The translations under genes were made by a program, and so were the position numbers. A stretch of DNA of 64,000 nt, taken from assembly GCA_002329205.1 (NCBI GenBank), contig DCTC01000001.1, positions 338,221-402,220 on the forward strand, given 5' to 3'. The stretch is from Candidatus Roizmanbacteria bacterium UBA1450 (GTDB lineage Bacteria > Patescibacteriota > Microgenomatia > UBA1406 > GWC2-37-13). Shown one piece after another: positions 1 to 8,842 of this stretch; the stretch's first letter is position 1; each line of letters opens with the position of its first letter. The notes beneath the pieces were generated by a model. The model searched no databases. It saw nothing but the letters and a program-made list of their open reading frames with translations, and had not been told where the DNA came from.

Positions 1-427
1 TTGTCCCGGTTACTTGAACTGAGGAATTTTCATCAATAAATGAGCCTTCACCAGGAGCACCTCCCTGACCTTGGAGCGGATTTCTACTGAGAACAAGAAG
101 ACTCGGTTCCAGAGCTCCCGGATTCTCCAATGAGAACGTCCTCGTGTCATATGTCTCATCAACATCAGCACTGAATGTAACTTGTTGTCCGATATAATCA
201 TCAGGATTCTGCATAATGGTTTCATCCATGGCATTTCGTTCAGTCATTGCAGGTTCATCCTCAGGGTTTAACACACCGATATCCTCAACACCTTCATTCC
301 GAAGATTGTTCAGACTGAGATCATTGTTGGGATTATTAATAAACGGTATTGCAACAAGCACAATAAGTACGAATATCCCGAGCACCCACCATATGGTAGA
401 TAAACCTGCCTGCAAATTTTTATCCAT
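1..427 (-). CDS. Membrane-anchored hypothetical protein, 3' end cut by window edge
   Basis: Reading leftward from the ATG at 427 gives an open frame of 142 codons that runs off the window. The N-terminus has one membrane segment (about residues 10-29, rich in W, V, L and I). After it come an acidic linker and a region with NPDDYIGQQVTFSADVD and then TRTFSLENPG, which suggests a small beta-barrel (OB-like) extracellular domain; that fold is only a guess. A strong Shine-Dalgarno sequence (GGAGGTGAG) lies about 7 nt before the ATG, one of only four such sites in the window. I do not recognise the family. The frame is missing from simple ORF lists because it lacks a stop inside the window. Confidence 0.7.
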   Translation of the reverse strand, partial: MDKNLQAGLSTIWWVLGIFVLIVLVAIPFINNPNNDLSLNNLRNEGVEDIGVLNPEDEPAMTERNAMDETIMQNPDDYIGQQVTFSADVDETYDTRTFSLENPGALEPSLLVLSRNPLQGQGGAPGEGSFIDENSSVQVTGT

Positions 428-488
428 ATGTCTTCTCACCTCCCCTCTTTCTCTCAAATACCAATTGACTTGAGCAAGCATAGCCCAA

Positions 489-494
489 ATTGTA
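489..494 (-). promoter_or_regulatory. -10-like box for the 427 gene
   Basis: TACAAT on the minus strand, 61 nt before the ATG at 427. It would give a 5' leader of about 55 nt carrying the strong SD. No clear -35 is visible. Confidence 0.35.
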
Positions 495-629
495 TAAAGT
501 CATCATGAGAGGGATGTAAATATGGATCAAATCCGTGTAAGGAAATTTTTTTTACATGTCTTTTCTTTGCGATAGCATTGCCGCTCCGCATGAATGAAGA
601 TGACTTGCTCTGTACATATTCATGAAATA

Positions 630-1295
630 CTAGATTTCGGAATTTTTCTGATAGTACGAATTACCCAAGAAGTTCGTGTAGTCAACTTTTTCTGCGTATG
701 CTGAAGCCTCAGTCAATAATGAGTTGCAGGCAAGAATTACTGAGGGATGGTCTGCCGCATCGACGATGTCCCGGACCCTTAGCGGTTGAGTATCATCGTA
801 ACCGTCCAACCCATAATGTTCGATAACAAATTTATTCATAATCAAATCCTGAATCTGCTGGGCTTTTTCAGCTCGTTCGATATCCTCTGGATCTCCGCCA
901 TCAAGATTTTTCTCAAGATATCCGTCACGTAGCAAAGAATATTCATCAACCAGTTCCGTATATGCAACCAACCGTTCAAGCGGCTTATTGAGTGGGGTCT
1001 TTATGTCATATTTTTTTGCCAGAGGAGATCGTTTATAATCTCTGAGTGAAAGAATAATCCCCTGAAGCCAGCCTTCGATAAGCTGATTTACTTCTTCCGA
1101 CGACGCTTCGTTGACGATCCAGTTATCATCCAGTTTAGGTACGGGAAACTCGTACTGATGCCTATGCCAGATGTCAATATCATAGGTCTTTCCATCCATT
1201 TGGTAGGAGGTCTGATGAACTGGTGTTTCTATCCTGATCGGCCGTGCAAATTCCCGAGTTAATCTCCGTGCATGTCGGATGCGTTCTAGTGACAT
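630..1295 (-). CDS. Hypothetical soluble protein, 221 aa
   Basis: A complete 221-aa frame with no signal peptide or membrane segment. The N-terminus is basic (RIRHARRLTREFARPIRIET); the rest is mixed, charged and probably helical, with the acidic stretch DGGDPEDIERAEKA in the middle. No family is recognised. A -10 box TATAAT ends 5 nt before the ATG with no SD, so the mRNA is probably leaderless. It is divergent from the 1440 gene. That it is real rests on its length, the promoter match and the absence of a better frame. Confidence 0.7.
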   Translation of the reverse strand: MSLERIRHARRLTREFARPIRIETPVHQTSYQMDGKTYDIDIWHRHQYEFPVPKLDDNWIVNEASSEEVNQLIEGWLQGIILSLRDYKRSPLAKKYDIKTPLNKPLERLVAYTELVDEYSLLRDGYLEKNLDGGDPEDIERAEKAQQIQDLIMNKFVIEHYGLDGYDDTQPLRVRDIVDAADHPSVILACNSLLTEASAYAEKVDYTNFLGNSYYQKNSEI

Positions 1296-1300
1296 ACTGT

Positions 1301-1306
1301 ATTATA
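1301..1306 (-). promoter_or_regulatory. -10 box, leaderless type
   Basis: Minus-strand TATAAT ends 5 nt before the ATG at 1295. Confidence 0.5.
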
Positions 1307-1439
1307 TTTCGTTTATTGTAAGAATACAGAAATAAAATATGAAGCCACTACTATCTTTATAAAAATACATTTATAAATATATAAATTTTGATTTATTTAA
1401 GTATTTGAATAAAGTTACGGTTTTTGATTTAATATAATT

Positions 1440-2648
1440 ATGCATGATTCCCCTGAGAAGCCCTCAATCGAACAACAGACGAAAAATTTCTCAACAGAAA
1501 TAAAAAAACTATTCACTTCTTCTACTCTAAAAAATTTATTCTCAATAAAGCGCAAACCCACAAGCTTATCTCAATTGGGTTTGATATCCCTGATTCTATT
1601 TTTGGTAATCGGAGCAACTGCATTGTTTTATAAAAATTATGCTACGAACCAGAGCTATTCAGAAATCTCATTGAACGTTTTTACCACCAACACACCACCA
1701 CCGACACGACCTTCTTACACACCCCCACCGCAACAGTATTGGTATTTACAAAAAATTATAAACGACAAAACCCAAACGGAGATTACCTTATGTGCATCTT
1801 GTTATGGTAGCTATATTATTCAATGGAACGAATGGTTATTTTTTCCGACATATGAAAATCAAAGCATACAGATCAAAAGCTATAATCTCAAAACCAGCAC
1901 AATTGAAACTATTTTTGATGTGAGTACTGATGATAGTGAATTATTGGAGAAAAAGACAGGGTTGCCAAGCGAGGTGACAGACATGCAGATTATTGAAAAC
2001 ACGTTGTTTTTTTCGTTGGGCGGTTATTTAATGCCCGGAGGTACATACTGGGTAGGTTTGCCGGTTTTCTCAAAACCTCAAAAACTGACTGACAGCTCAA
2101 ATGCACATATTGCTTATTGGAAAGATAGATACTGGGTTATAGAGGGTGAAGGTGATTCCTGCTGGAGGTGGAATAGATATTCATTGCTTAATCCAACAAG
2201 TAAAAAAATCAGTCCTATTGCTTCTTCTAAAGTTGGTTGTCAAGAAGGTGAAGAATATATAGCCATTGACATAAGAAATCGGATGATTTTATCATACCAT
2301 ACACCGATTTTCGACAGTGATTGGTGGGGTGATCGGGATGTTGGAAATTATCAGTATATTATTGCCGTCCCGCTAATTAACCCTTCCGAAAAAGAAGGAG
2401 TAATTGCAAAACAGGATATGCCGAAGGATATTACCGAAGTAAATTACCTTAAAGATTCGGATCAATTACTTTTGACGGGAACAAAAAATTACGTATTCGA
2501 TTTTGCTACAAATACCCTAACGGAGATTGATCAACTTCCTTCAATACCGGAGAAAGAGTATCCTTCATTCACCGAAAAGAGCTTTGAAGAAGGATTAGAG
2601 AAATTAGTGTTACCGGCAGGGTACAGATCGGTATCGGTAATTGAATAA
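1440..2648 (+). CDS. Single-pass membrane protein with large extracellular domain, 402 aa
   Basis: A basic, Ser/Lys-rich cytoplasmic N-terminus of about 45 residues precedes one membrane helix (about 46-64) and a Pro/Thr linker (TNTPPPTRPSYTPPP, about 80-97). The remaining 300 residues alternate aromatic and polar residues in short strand-like blocks (YWYLQKI, YIIQWNEWLFF, YWVGLPVFS, YWKDRYWVI), as in a beta-propeller or other beta-sheet ectodomain. Four Cys lie in the ectodomain (CASC near 111-114, plus two more). No catalytic motif is recognised. A hairpin and T-run follow the stop. The same plan (short cytoplasmic tail, one helix, Pro/Thr linker, ectodomain) recurs in the window. Confidence 0.8.
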   Translation: MHDSPEKPSIEQQTKNFSTEIKKLFTSSTLKNLFSIKRKPTSLSQLGLISLILFLVIGATALFYKNYATNQSYSEISLNVFTTNTPPPTRPSYTPPPQQYWYLQKIINDKTQTEITLCASCYGSYIIQWNEWLFFPTYENQSIQIKSYNLKTSTIETIFDVSTDDSELLEKKTGLPSEVTDMQIIENTLFFSLGGYLMPGGTYWVGLPVFSKPQKLTDSSNAHIAYWKDRYWVIEGEGDSCWRWNRYSLLNPTSKKISPIASSKVGCQEGEEYIAIDIRNRMILSYHTPIFDSDWWGDRDVGNYQYIIAVPLINPSEKEGVIAKQDMPKDITEVNYLKDSDQLLLTGTKNYVFDFATNTLTEIDQLPSIPEKEYPSFTEKSFEEGLEKLVLPAGYRSVSVIE

Positions 2649-2665
2649 TACAAGTGAGACTTCAA

Positions 2666-2757
2666 CCTGCCGGAGAAACGTGAATGTGGTACCGAATCGA
2701 ATGCAATTTCGATAGGCTACTTCCTTCTGTCTCTCCGGCAGGGTATCTGTTTTTTTT
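2666..2757 (+). terminator. Long-loop stem followed by T-run
   Basis: CCTGCCGGAGA at 2666-2676 pairs perfectly with TCTCCGGCAGG at 2732-2742. The 55-nt loop holds a second perfect 6-bp hairpin (ATCGAA/TTCGAT), and a run of eight T follows at about 2750. It lies between two convergent genes, so it probably ends the 1440 gene. The long structured loop is unusual for an intrinsic terminator. Confidence 0.5.
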
Positions 2758-2780
2758 ACGGTAGATACACACCGCCGCTC

Positions 2781-3194
2781 TTACTTCAATTCTTCCGCTT
2801 CATCTGAAAAAAACTCTTGCCAGTGTTCTTCTGTCGGCGGCACTTTTCGCCAAGTTCGAGGTGACTCTCTCTTCTCATCAAAGTTGTAGTGGATATACCA
2901 AACTACATCCTTTGTCCTTTCAAGAAGTGGAGCCATGCTCTGTGAAATTTTGGTATATGGCAGTACCACGCAAAGAATGTCACCTTCAGTTGATACATCT
3001 GCGAGTGACACATCGGGGGCCAGCATCAATCCAAAATTTCCGGGTGAAACCGGTCTGCTATTGAGACTTACAAGCCTTGTTCGGATTCCTCTGTACCGGA
3101 ACTCGACGACGGCCGTTACTGCCATCAATTCATCGAAACCGTCATCCCATAGAATAATAGCCGTACCCTGTTTTGGCTTACGCAAACCAGACAT
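2781..3194 (-). CDS. Possible DJ-1/PfpI-like fold protein, about 137 aa
   Basis: The frame opens at 3230, but an AAGGAGG Shine-Dalgarno sequence overlaps its early codons and points to the second of two adjacent ATGs (3194-3192), 5 nt after GGAGG. The protein starts MSGLRKPKQGTAIILWDDGF. The pattern AIILWDDGFDELMAVTAVVEF, then GIRTRLVSLN, then GDILCVVLPY, recalls the N-terminal half of DJ-1/PfpI-like domains, but no nucleophile Cys elbow is seen and the protein is short. It may be a degenerate regulator or chaperone-like member. The assignment is tentative. It is divergent from ychF. Confidence 0.55.
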   Translation of the reverse strand: MSGLRKPKQGTAIILWDDGFDELMAVTAVVEFRYRGIRTRLVSLNSRPVSPGNFGLMLAPDVSLADVSTEGDILCVVLPYTKISQSMAPLLERTKDVVWYIHYNFDEKRESPRTWRKVPPTEEHWQEFFSDEAEELK

Positions 3195-3230
3195 CATTTC
3201 CTCCTTGTTGCAAAGGTAAGAGCGTGGCAT

Positions 3231-3236
3231 ATTATA
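3231..3236 (-). promoter_or_regulatory. -10 box of the SD-led gene at 3194
   Basis: Minus-strand TATAAT, 36 nt before the ATG, leaving a leader of about 29 nt with AAGGAGG. Confidence 0.5.
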
Positions 3237-3336
3237 CTATAGGATTTATAAAAGTTCTATACGACGCCCTCCCCTATCTCCTGCTATAATATCCCCTATC
3301 CCGAACTATGCTTCGCATAAACAGGATAACTATTAG

Positions 3337-3342
3337 TAGAAT
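3337..3342 (+). promoter_or_regulatory. -10-like box of ychF
   Basis: TAGAAT ends exactly 6 nt before the ychF ATG; no SD. Confidence 0.4.
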
Positions 3343-3348
3343 AAATAT

Positions 3349-4467
3349 ATGAACCTATCAATCGGAATTGTCGGATTGCCGAATATCGGAAAGTCGACAC
3401 TGTTTAACGCACTTCTCAAAAAAACCGTCGCTGATGCGGCAAATTATCCATTCTGCACCATCGAACCCAATGTGGGAGTGGTTGAGGTGCCGGATGAAAG
3501 GCTTCCGAAGATAGCAGAGATTGTGAATACTCAGAAAATTGTTCCTGCTGTGGTCGAGTTTTACGATATCGCCGGACTGGTCGCCGGGGCTTCACAGGGA
3601 GAAGGATTGGGGAATAAATTCCTCTCTCATATCCGTGAAGTTGCGGCTATCGCTCATGTAGTCCGTCTTTTTGAAGATGACAATGTCCTCCATGTCTCAA
3701 ATACAGTCGATCCTCTGAGAGATATTTCAACGATTGAAACCGAGCTTGTTCTCGCCGACCTTGCCACTCTGGAAAAACAAAAAGATTTATCCGTCGCAGC
3801 CCGTGCAAAAGCCACCAAAGAAGAGGGACACCGTGCGGATGCCGTCATCAAACTCAAGAACCATCTCAATGCCGGTAATCCTGCCCGTACACTCAGATTG
3901 ACTGATGATGAAGCGGAAGCTGCCAAAGACCTGCATCTTCTGACTATGAAACCGATTATCTATGTGTTTAACGTATCTGAAGAACAGCTCTTAGACAAAG
4001 AAGGTACACAAAAACGAATTGAGGAGATTCTTCGGTCGTTGCCACTCTCTCAGGACGACAGTCCTGTCGGAGCCATTTTTCTCAATGCCAAACTGGAAAA
4101 TGAAGTGCTGGCACTGGACGAAAGTGATCAGAAAGAGTATCTGAATCAGTACGGACTCGAAGAAACCGGACTCAATCGCCTCATTAAAAAAGCCTATGAA
4201 ACCTTAGGGCTCATTTCCTTCCTCACGGGTGGCGAGCTTGAAGCCCGTGCATGGACTATCAAAAAAGGTACACTGGCGCCGCAAGCTGCAGGCGCAATTC
4301 ATACGGATTTTGAGAAGAAATTTATCAAAGCCGATATCGTCCCCTACTCCACATTCGTCGAGATCGGCGGCTGGACAAAAGCACGCGATGCCGGAAAAGT
4401 ACAGATCGTTGGGCGTGACTACGTGATGAAAGACGGAGACGTCGTCGAATTCAAAATCGGAGCCTGA
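3349..4467 (+). CDS. ychF: Ribosome-associated OBG-family ATPase/GTPase YchF
   Basis: 372 aa, near the usual 363. The P-loop GLPNIGKST is at about residues 9-17, the DIAGLVAGASQGEGLGNKFL switch follows the usual YchF form, and the base-specificity motif is the relaxed NVSE type that lets the family bind ATP. A coiled-coil middle region is followed by a C-terminal TGS domain (TFVEIGGWTKARDAGK...RDYVMKDGDVVEFKIGA). YchF binds ribosomes and is linked to stress responses. The gene ends in TGA at the expected C-terminus, which shows that TGA is a stop here. No SD; a -10-like box lies 6 nt upstream. Confidence 0.97.
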   Translation: MNLSIGIVGLPNIGKSTLFNALLKKTVADAANYPFCTIEPNVGVVEVPDERLPKIAEIVNTQKIVPAVVEFYDIAGLVAGASQGEGLGNKFLSHIREVAAIAHVVRLFEDDNVLHVSNTVDPLRDISTIETELVLADLATLEKQKDLSVAARAKATKEEGHRADAVIKLKNHLNAGNPARTLRLTDDEAEAAKDLHLLTMKPIIYVFNVSEEQLLDKEGTQKRIEEILRSLPLSQDDSPVGAIFLNAKLENEVLALDESDQKEYLNQYGLEETGLNRLIKKAYETLGLISFLTGGELEARAWTIKKGTLAPQAAGAIHTDFEKKFIKADIVPYSTFVEIGGWTKARDAGKVQIVGRDYVMKDGDVVEFKIGA

Positions 4468-4517
4468 TACTCCTACCTATATCTTACATATTCACCTAGC
4501 TTCCTATTCTGTGGGAT

Positions 4518-4526
4518 TGCTATAAT
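4518..4526 (+). promoter_or_regulatory. Extended -10 promoter of the histidine kinase
   Basis: TGCTATAAT, a perfect extended -10, ends 20 nt before the ATG at 4547. The predicted leader is about 13 nt with no SD. Confidence 0.5.
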
Positions 4527-4546
4527 GTAGTAACAATTACTTCATT

Positions 4547-6442
4547 ATGCAAAAATCTCATAAAAATAACATCTCGCATATTGACTATAAAAGCTTTTTT
4601 GACCGCACTACTGAAGGTATCTACCGAACCACATTGAAAGGAAAACTGATCTTTGCCAATAGAGCCCTTGCACGAATTGCAGGTTATTCATCACCCGAAG
4701 AAATGACAGGACGTATCCAGCATACCAAGCAGTTTTACGTCAATCCACAATCCAGATTAGATTTCTTAGAGCGTATCAATGATCACGGAGTGATTCACAA
4801 TTTTGAAGCACAGGTATACCGCAAAGATAAGACAAAAATTTGGATCTCAGAAAACGCATGGAAGGTATTTGATACAAAGGGTAAACTTCTTTTTTTTGAA
4901 GGGACCGTGCAGGATATCACAGATCGCAAACGATATGCCCGAGAACATGAAAAAAGACTGCATGAGATGATTGCCCGTAAAGCTGCAGAGAAAGCTGAAA
5001 AAAGATTTCGAACGATATTTGAGCAAACTCCCTTCAGCATGCAGATTTTTGACAAGTACGGTATGACAAAAACCGTCAATCATGCCTGGGAAAAACTGTG
5101 GGGAATACCGAAAAAAATGGTAGTGAATCAATACAATGTCCTGCATGATCCTCAATTAAAAGAAACCGGAAGTATTTCGTACATAAAACAGGCTTTTAAA
5201 GGAAAATATGCCGAGATACCTGCCATTCAGTATGATGTACAGCGCACTATATCTTCGATCCGACCATCACAAATTCCATGGGTCAAAGCTTATATTTTTC
5301 CCATCAAAGATGAAAACAACGAAATCGAACAAGTGGTTCTCATGCATCAAGACATAACAGAAAGCAAGACTGCCGAGAATGAGCTTCAGTACCAAAAGAG
5401 TGTTCTGGAAGCTCAGATGGAAGTTTCACCTGATGGTATTATCGTAATATCTCCCGAAGGCACTATCATTTCCTGCAACAAACGCTTTCAGGAAATGTGG
5501 GAGTTACCCAAAAAAGTCTTTGCATCCCGATCAGACAAAATCGCTTTGGATTCAGCAAAAGACTTGTTGAAAAATCCGACAAAATTTATGCAGCGGGTTC
5601 TCTCTGTTTACCGACGACCCAGAAAAAGTCATGACAAACTCTATTTAAAGGACGGACGGGTACTGGACAGACACGGAGCTCCCATTCGTGGTGCAGATTC
5701 CTCATACAAAGGCTATGTATGGTTTTTGCGTGATATCACGCATGAAGTTCAGCTTGAAAAACGAAAAGATGATTTTATCAGTATTGCCAGTCACGAACTC
5801 AAAACACCTCTGACAAGCATCAAGGCCTTTACCCAGCTGACTGAACGGTATCTTAGAGCACAAAACGACAGTAAAGGAATTGAGTATGTGTCAAAAATGT
5901 CCCGCCAACTCTTGAGGCTCACCACTCTGGTTGATAATCTTCTGGATGTCTCACGTATGCAATCCGGCAAACTGGTGCTGGATCGGAAGAAAGTGCGTAT
6001 AAAAAAAATCGTCAAAAATACCCTCACTGAGATATCTCCAACCATCAAAACACACACAATAACCATACAGGGAAATACAAATGCCTGCGTATATGCAGAT
6101 GAGTTTCGCATCAGTCAGGTTATCACCAATTTTCTGACCAATGCTGAAAAATATGCTCCAAAATCAGAAAAAATTATCGTAGAGATGAGCAGCGATACCG
6201 AAAATGTGTGCGTATCAGTGCAGGATTTCGGTATGGGAATTTCGGATAAGAAAAATCTCAACAAAATATTCGAGCGATTCTATCGATTGGAAAGCCGTAG
6301 TAAGCATTCATCTCCAGGGCTTGGTCTCGGTCTGTATATCTCATCAGAGATTATCAAACGTCATAAAGGTAAAATCGGAGTGAAGAGTAAACTAGGAAAG
6401 GGTTCCACATTTTATTTCTCCCTCCCTATTCTGAAGGACTAA
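4547..6442 (+). CDS. Cytoplasmic PAS-domain sensor histidine kinase, 631 aa
   Basis: There are three PAS domains in order (about 13-125, 150-275, 285-400); the first two end in the PAC-like HQDITESK / VQDITDRK pattern. The HisKA helix carries the phospho-accepting His416 in SIASHELKTPLTSIKAF. The HATPase domain follows with an N box (VITNFLTNAEKYAP), G1 (VQDFGMGIS), F box (KIFERFYRLE) and G2 (GLGLGLYIS). No membrane segment is present, so it should sense a cytoplasmic signal such as redox state or a ligand. No response regulator is adjacent, so it is an orphan kinase. It stops 7 nt before the convergent GT2 gene. Confidence 0.95.
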   Translation: MQKSHKNNISHIDYKSFFDRTTEGIYRTTLKGKLIFANRALARIAGYSSPEEMTGRIQHTKQFYVNPQSRLDFLERINDHGVIHNFEAQVYRKDKTKIWISENAWKVFDTKGKLLFFEGTVQDITDRKRYAREHEKRLHEMIARKAAEKAEKRFRTIFEQTPFSMQIFDKYGMTKTVNHAWEKLWGIPKKMVVNQYNVLHDPQLKETGSISYIKQAFKGKYAEIPAIQYDVQRTISSIRPSQIPWVKAYIFPIKDENNEIEQVVLMHQDITESKTAENELQYQKSVLEAQMEVSPDGIIVISPEGTIISCNKRFQEMWELPKKVFASRSDKIALDSAKDLLKNPTKFMQRVLSVYRRPRKSHDKLYLKDGRVLDRHGAPIRGADSSYKGYVWFLRDITHEVQLEKRKDDFISIASHELKTPLTSIKAFTQLTERYLRAQNDSKGIEYVSKMSRQLLRLTTLVDNLLDVSRMQSGKLVLDRKKVRIKKIVKNTLTEISPTIKTHTITIQGNTNACVYADEFRISQVITNFLTNAEKYAPKSEKIIVEMSSDTENVCVSVQDFGMGISDKKNLNKIFERFYRLESRSKHSSPGLGLGLYISSEIIKRHKGKIGVKSKLGKGSTFYFSLPILKD

Positions 6443-6449
6443 GCAACCG

Positions 6450-7217
6450 TTACCGTTGTTGTTTCTGCCATGCCTTGATATACACCACCCACCACCTCAC
6501 CGCAGAAAACAATGCCCATACAAACCCGGGAAACCCATCCTGGAAGCCTTTGTGACGGAAGTATATACTGAAAAATGTTCCGAGCGGTTTCATGACAAAA
6601 TAACAGAGTCCACAGAGTTCCTGTTTTTCTTCCTTTATTTTCATGGCATCCAGAGTGGTATATCTGTTCCATCTGTTCAGATAACGATCGAAGTTGGGAT
6701 CTGCGTAGTGCAGGATATCTTTGTGCAGCGTCCCGACTTTCCCTTTGACGACTACATTTTCATGGACATCCTTACAGGGAAAATGTGCTGATCCTCTTTT
6801 ATACAAACGTATTGTTGCATCTGGATATATCCCGCCTTTTTCGAGAAATTTGGATAAAAACCAATTTTTGCGGGGAATCCAGTATCCGGCGTAGGTTTCA
6901 GTCATCTTACCTTCAACAATTCGCAATATTTCATCTTTTAGTTCGGGACTTACCGCTTCATCTGCATCAAGCTGCAATACCCACTCCCCTTTTGCATGCT
7001 CTATCGCTTTTTGTTTATTGATATGGAACATGGGAGGATTCTCCTCCGAATATACTTTCACTTTATTCCCGTACGACTTGGCGATTTCAACCGTTTTGTC
7101 TTCGGAGCCGCCGTCTACAATGATTACTTCATCGACAAAGTCGTATGCTGAATCAAGTGGATAGTGAATAAATTGTTCCTCGTTGAAAGTTGCTATACAA
7201 AGGGATAGTTTTGCCAT
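6450..7217 (-). CDS. Family 2 glycosyltransferase, 255 aa
   Basis: A GT-A fold N-terminus: LSLCIATFNEEQFIHYPLDS, then EVIIVDGGSEDKTVEIAKSYG, then the metal-binding DxD in QLDADEAV (about residue 82). This arrangement is typical of the WaaE/KdtX-like branch that adds sugars to lipopolysaccharide cores or other envelope glycans. The C-terminal third has aromatic, partly hydrophobic helices that may lie on the membrane. A -10 box (TATACT) ends 6 nt before the ATG, giving a leaderless transcript. It is convergent with the histidine kinase and divergent from def. Confidence 0.92.
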   Translation of the reverse strand: MAKLSLCIATFNEEQFIHYPLDSAYDFVDEVIIVDGGSEDKTVEIAKSYGNKVKVYSEENPPMFHINKQKAIEHAKGEWVLQLDADEAVSPELKDEILRIVEGKMTETYAGYWIPRKNWFLSKFLEKGGIYPDATIRLYKRGSAHFPCKDVHENVVVKGKVGTLHKDILHYADPNFDRYLNRWNRYTTLDAMKIKEEKQELCGLCYFVMKPLGTFFSIYFRHKGFQDGFPGFVWALFSAVRWWVVYIKAWQKQQR

Positions 7218-7223
7218 ACTGAT

Positions 7224-7229
7224 AGTATA
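7224..7229 (-). promoter_or_regulatory. -10 box, leaderless type
   Basis: Minus-strand TATACT ends 6 nt before the ATG at 7217. Confidence 0.5.
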
Positions 7230-7265
7230 CTACGAACTACGCTCTACCAACTACAAACTTTATCA

Positions 7266-7274
7266 TGTTATAAT
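7266..7274 (+). promoter_or_regulatory. Extended -10 box of def
   Basis: TGTTATAAT ends 6 nt before the def ATG, placing the likely transcription start at or next to the start codon. Confidence 0.6.
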
Positions 7275-7280
7275 ATACCC

Positions 7281-7820
7281 ATGATTTTACCGATTGTGAA
7301 AGTCCCAAACAAAGTATTGAATACTCCTACCAAACAGGTGAAAAATTTTGATACCAAACTAAAAAAGCTAATATCCGATATGACAGATACTCTTCTTTCT
7401 GCAAAAGATCCTGAAGGTGTAGGGCTTGCAGCAACACAGGTAGGCGTCGGTCTTTCTGTATTTATCACCCGTCCCGACAAACGGGCAAAAGTTCGTGAAT
7501 ACATAAATCCGATTATCCTCGAGATTGAGGATATTGAAATGAACAGATCAAAAGATAACGACAACGGAAAAACTACATTGGAAGGATGCTTGTCTGTTGA
7601 CCGGATCTGGTCTCCCATTGAACGGCCACAACGGGTACTTCTCGCTTACCAGAGGCTGGATGGCACAAAACATGAAGAATGGTTTGAGGGCTTTAAGGCT
7701 GTTATTATCCAGCATGAAGTAGATCATCTCAACGGGATTCTGTTTACTTCCCGGGCAATGGAGCAAAATTCTCCGCTCTACGAAGAAAAAAACGGTGAAC
7801 TTGAAGAAATGAAAGTATAA
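7281..7820 (+). CDS. def: Peptide deformylase
   Basis: 179 aa, the usual size. All three family motifs are present: GVGLAATQVG (about 47-56), EGCLS with metal ligand Cys103, and QHEVDHLNG with His145, Glu146 and His149. The enzyme removes the formyl group from new N-terminal Met in the cytoplasm. A short insertion rich in Asp, Asn and Lys (about 88-98) precedes motif 2. It is convergent with rpmB (1 nt between stops). Confidence 0.97.
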   Translation: MILPIVKVPNKVLNTPTKQVKNFDTKLKKLISDMTDTLLSAKDPEGVGLAATQVGVGLSVFITRPDKRAKVREYINPIILEIEDIEMNRSKDNDNGKTTLEGCLSVDRIWSPIERPQRVLLAYQRLDGTKHEEWFEGFKAVIIQHEVDHLNGILFTSRAMEQNSPLYEEKNGELEEMKV

Positions 7821-7821
7821 T

Positions 7822-8106
7822 TTATGCAGCTGCCTGAGCAGGAACCACATTTGAAGGGATATTTTTGAGCTGAACAAACGGTTTCTTCCCGTCAGTTATA
7901 TCCTTTTTCACTCTTTTCAGACATTTCATACAAAGCTTGACTCTCTGTTCTTTCCCCTGTTCAAGAATAACCACCGGCTGGAGATTCGGTCTGAACAGTT
8001 TCGGAGTCTTCTGAGCTCTCTTTTTCCATCGACCTCCCGCCACACCACGATGATGTGTGTGAGATCTTCCGTACATAACGCCTTTTCCACAGTGATAACA
8101 TTCCAT
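7822..8106 (-). CDS. rpmB: 50S ribosomal protein bL28
   Basis: The frame is open to 8172, but bL28 homology begins at MECYHCGKGVMYGRSHTH, so the start is the ATG at 8106 (94 aa). Basic RWKKRAQKTPKLFRPNLQ follows the zinc-ribbon half CYHCGKG; a second CMKC pair is near residue 60, so this is a zinc-binding (C+) form. A short tail (NVVPAQAAA) extends the usual length. No convincing SD; TTTAAA or TAAAAT lies 4-6 nt upstream. Confidence 0.95.
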   Translation of the reverse strand: MECYHCGKGVMYGRSHTHHRGVAGGRWKKRAQKTPKLFRPNLQPVVILEQGKEQRVKLCMKCLKRVKKDITDGKKPFVQLKNIPSNVVPAQAAA

Positions 8107-8200
8107 AATTATTTTAAATGAGATTTTTAAGTCAAGATTTTTTATGATATCATAAAGGGTTGCAGAATGCAATATACTTTATTTCCAGTTACGTTATATT

Positions 8201-8842
8201 ATGTTAGCTATTTTATTCAATAATCCGATTCTTTTTATACTGAGCGCTGTATCTCTTGTTGTTGCGATATCAATACATGAATTTGCCCACGCAAAAATGG
8301 CTGACCATCTGGGCGATCCAACGCCTCGGCTCCAGGGCAGAGTTACATTGAATCCGAAAGCTCACCTTGATCTGTACGGTACAATTTTTCTTTTACTGGT
8401 CGGTTTCGGGTGGGGCAAGCCCGTCCAGTTTGATCCATTCAATCTGGATAATGCCCGACGCGATGCAGCACTCATCTCGATTGTAGGACCGATATCGAAT
8501 TTTCTTTTAGCTATACTAAGCTCTGTGATACTGTATTTGTTCACATTATTTGGCGGAGGTATTCCTGTTATTATAGGATCTGTATTGATAGTCTTTATCC
8601 AGATGAATATTTTGCTGGGTGTGTTCAATCTCCTACCTATTCATCCGCTAGACGGATTTAAAATTGTTGAAGGAGTTCTTAGTGAGAAACAAGCTCGGGA
8701 GTGGCACCAGCTGGAACGTTTCGGATTCCTGTTCCTTATTATGCTTATCTTCCCATTCGGAGGTCAATCAATGCTCCATGCACTGCTTGATCCGATCATG
8801 TCATTTCTTAATGGATTGTTGATTCCGGGGCGATTTATGTAA
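8201..8842 (+). CDS. Site-2 protease family (M50) membrane metallopeptidase
   Basis: 213 aa. The zinc motif ISIHEFAHAKMADHLGD holds His26, Glu27 and His30 inside a membrane helix. A second motif, NLLPIHPLDGF, supplies the Asp ligand. At least four membrane segments are visible. The length and the LGDPTPRLQGRVTLNP loop match the short YwhC/Rip-like bacterial subgroup without a PDZ domain. The substrate is unknown; the family cuts membrane-spanning regulators or signal peptides. It is convergent with the 8843 gene with no gap. Confidence 0.93.
   Translation: MLAILFNNPILFILSAVSLVVAISIHEFAHAKMADHLGDPTPRLQGRVTLNPKAHLDLYGTIFLLLVGFGWGKPVQFDPFNLDNARRDAALISIVGPISNFLLAILSSVILYLFTLFGGGIPVIIGSVLIVFIQMNILLGVFNLLPIHPLDGFKIVEGVLSEKQAREWHQLERFGFLFLIMLIFPFGGQSMLHALLDPIMSFLNGLLIPGRFM

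Noticed and set aside
10..234. 74-aa minus-strand ORF at the left edge
   Set aside because: It is in a different frame from the membrane protein that has a strong SD and a membrane helix across 1-427.
2666..2757. Integron attC-like site
   Set aside because: The R-type core sequences are missing, and no integrase or cassette array is present.
2935..3219. Plus-strand ORFs opposite the DJ-1-like gene
   Set aside because: The minus frame has an SD, a -10 box and a plausible fold; the plus frames have none.
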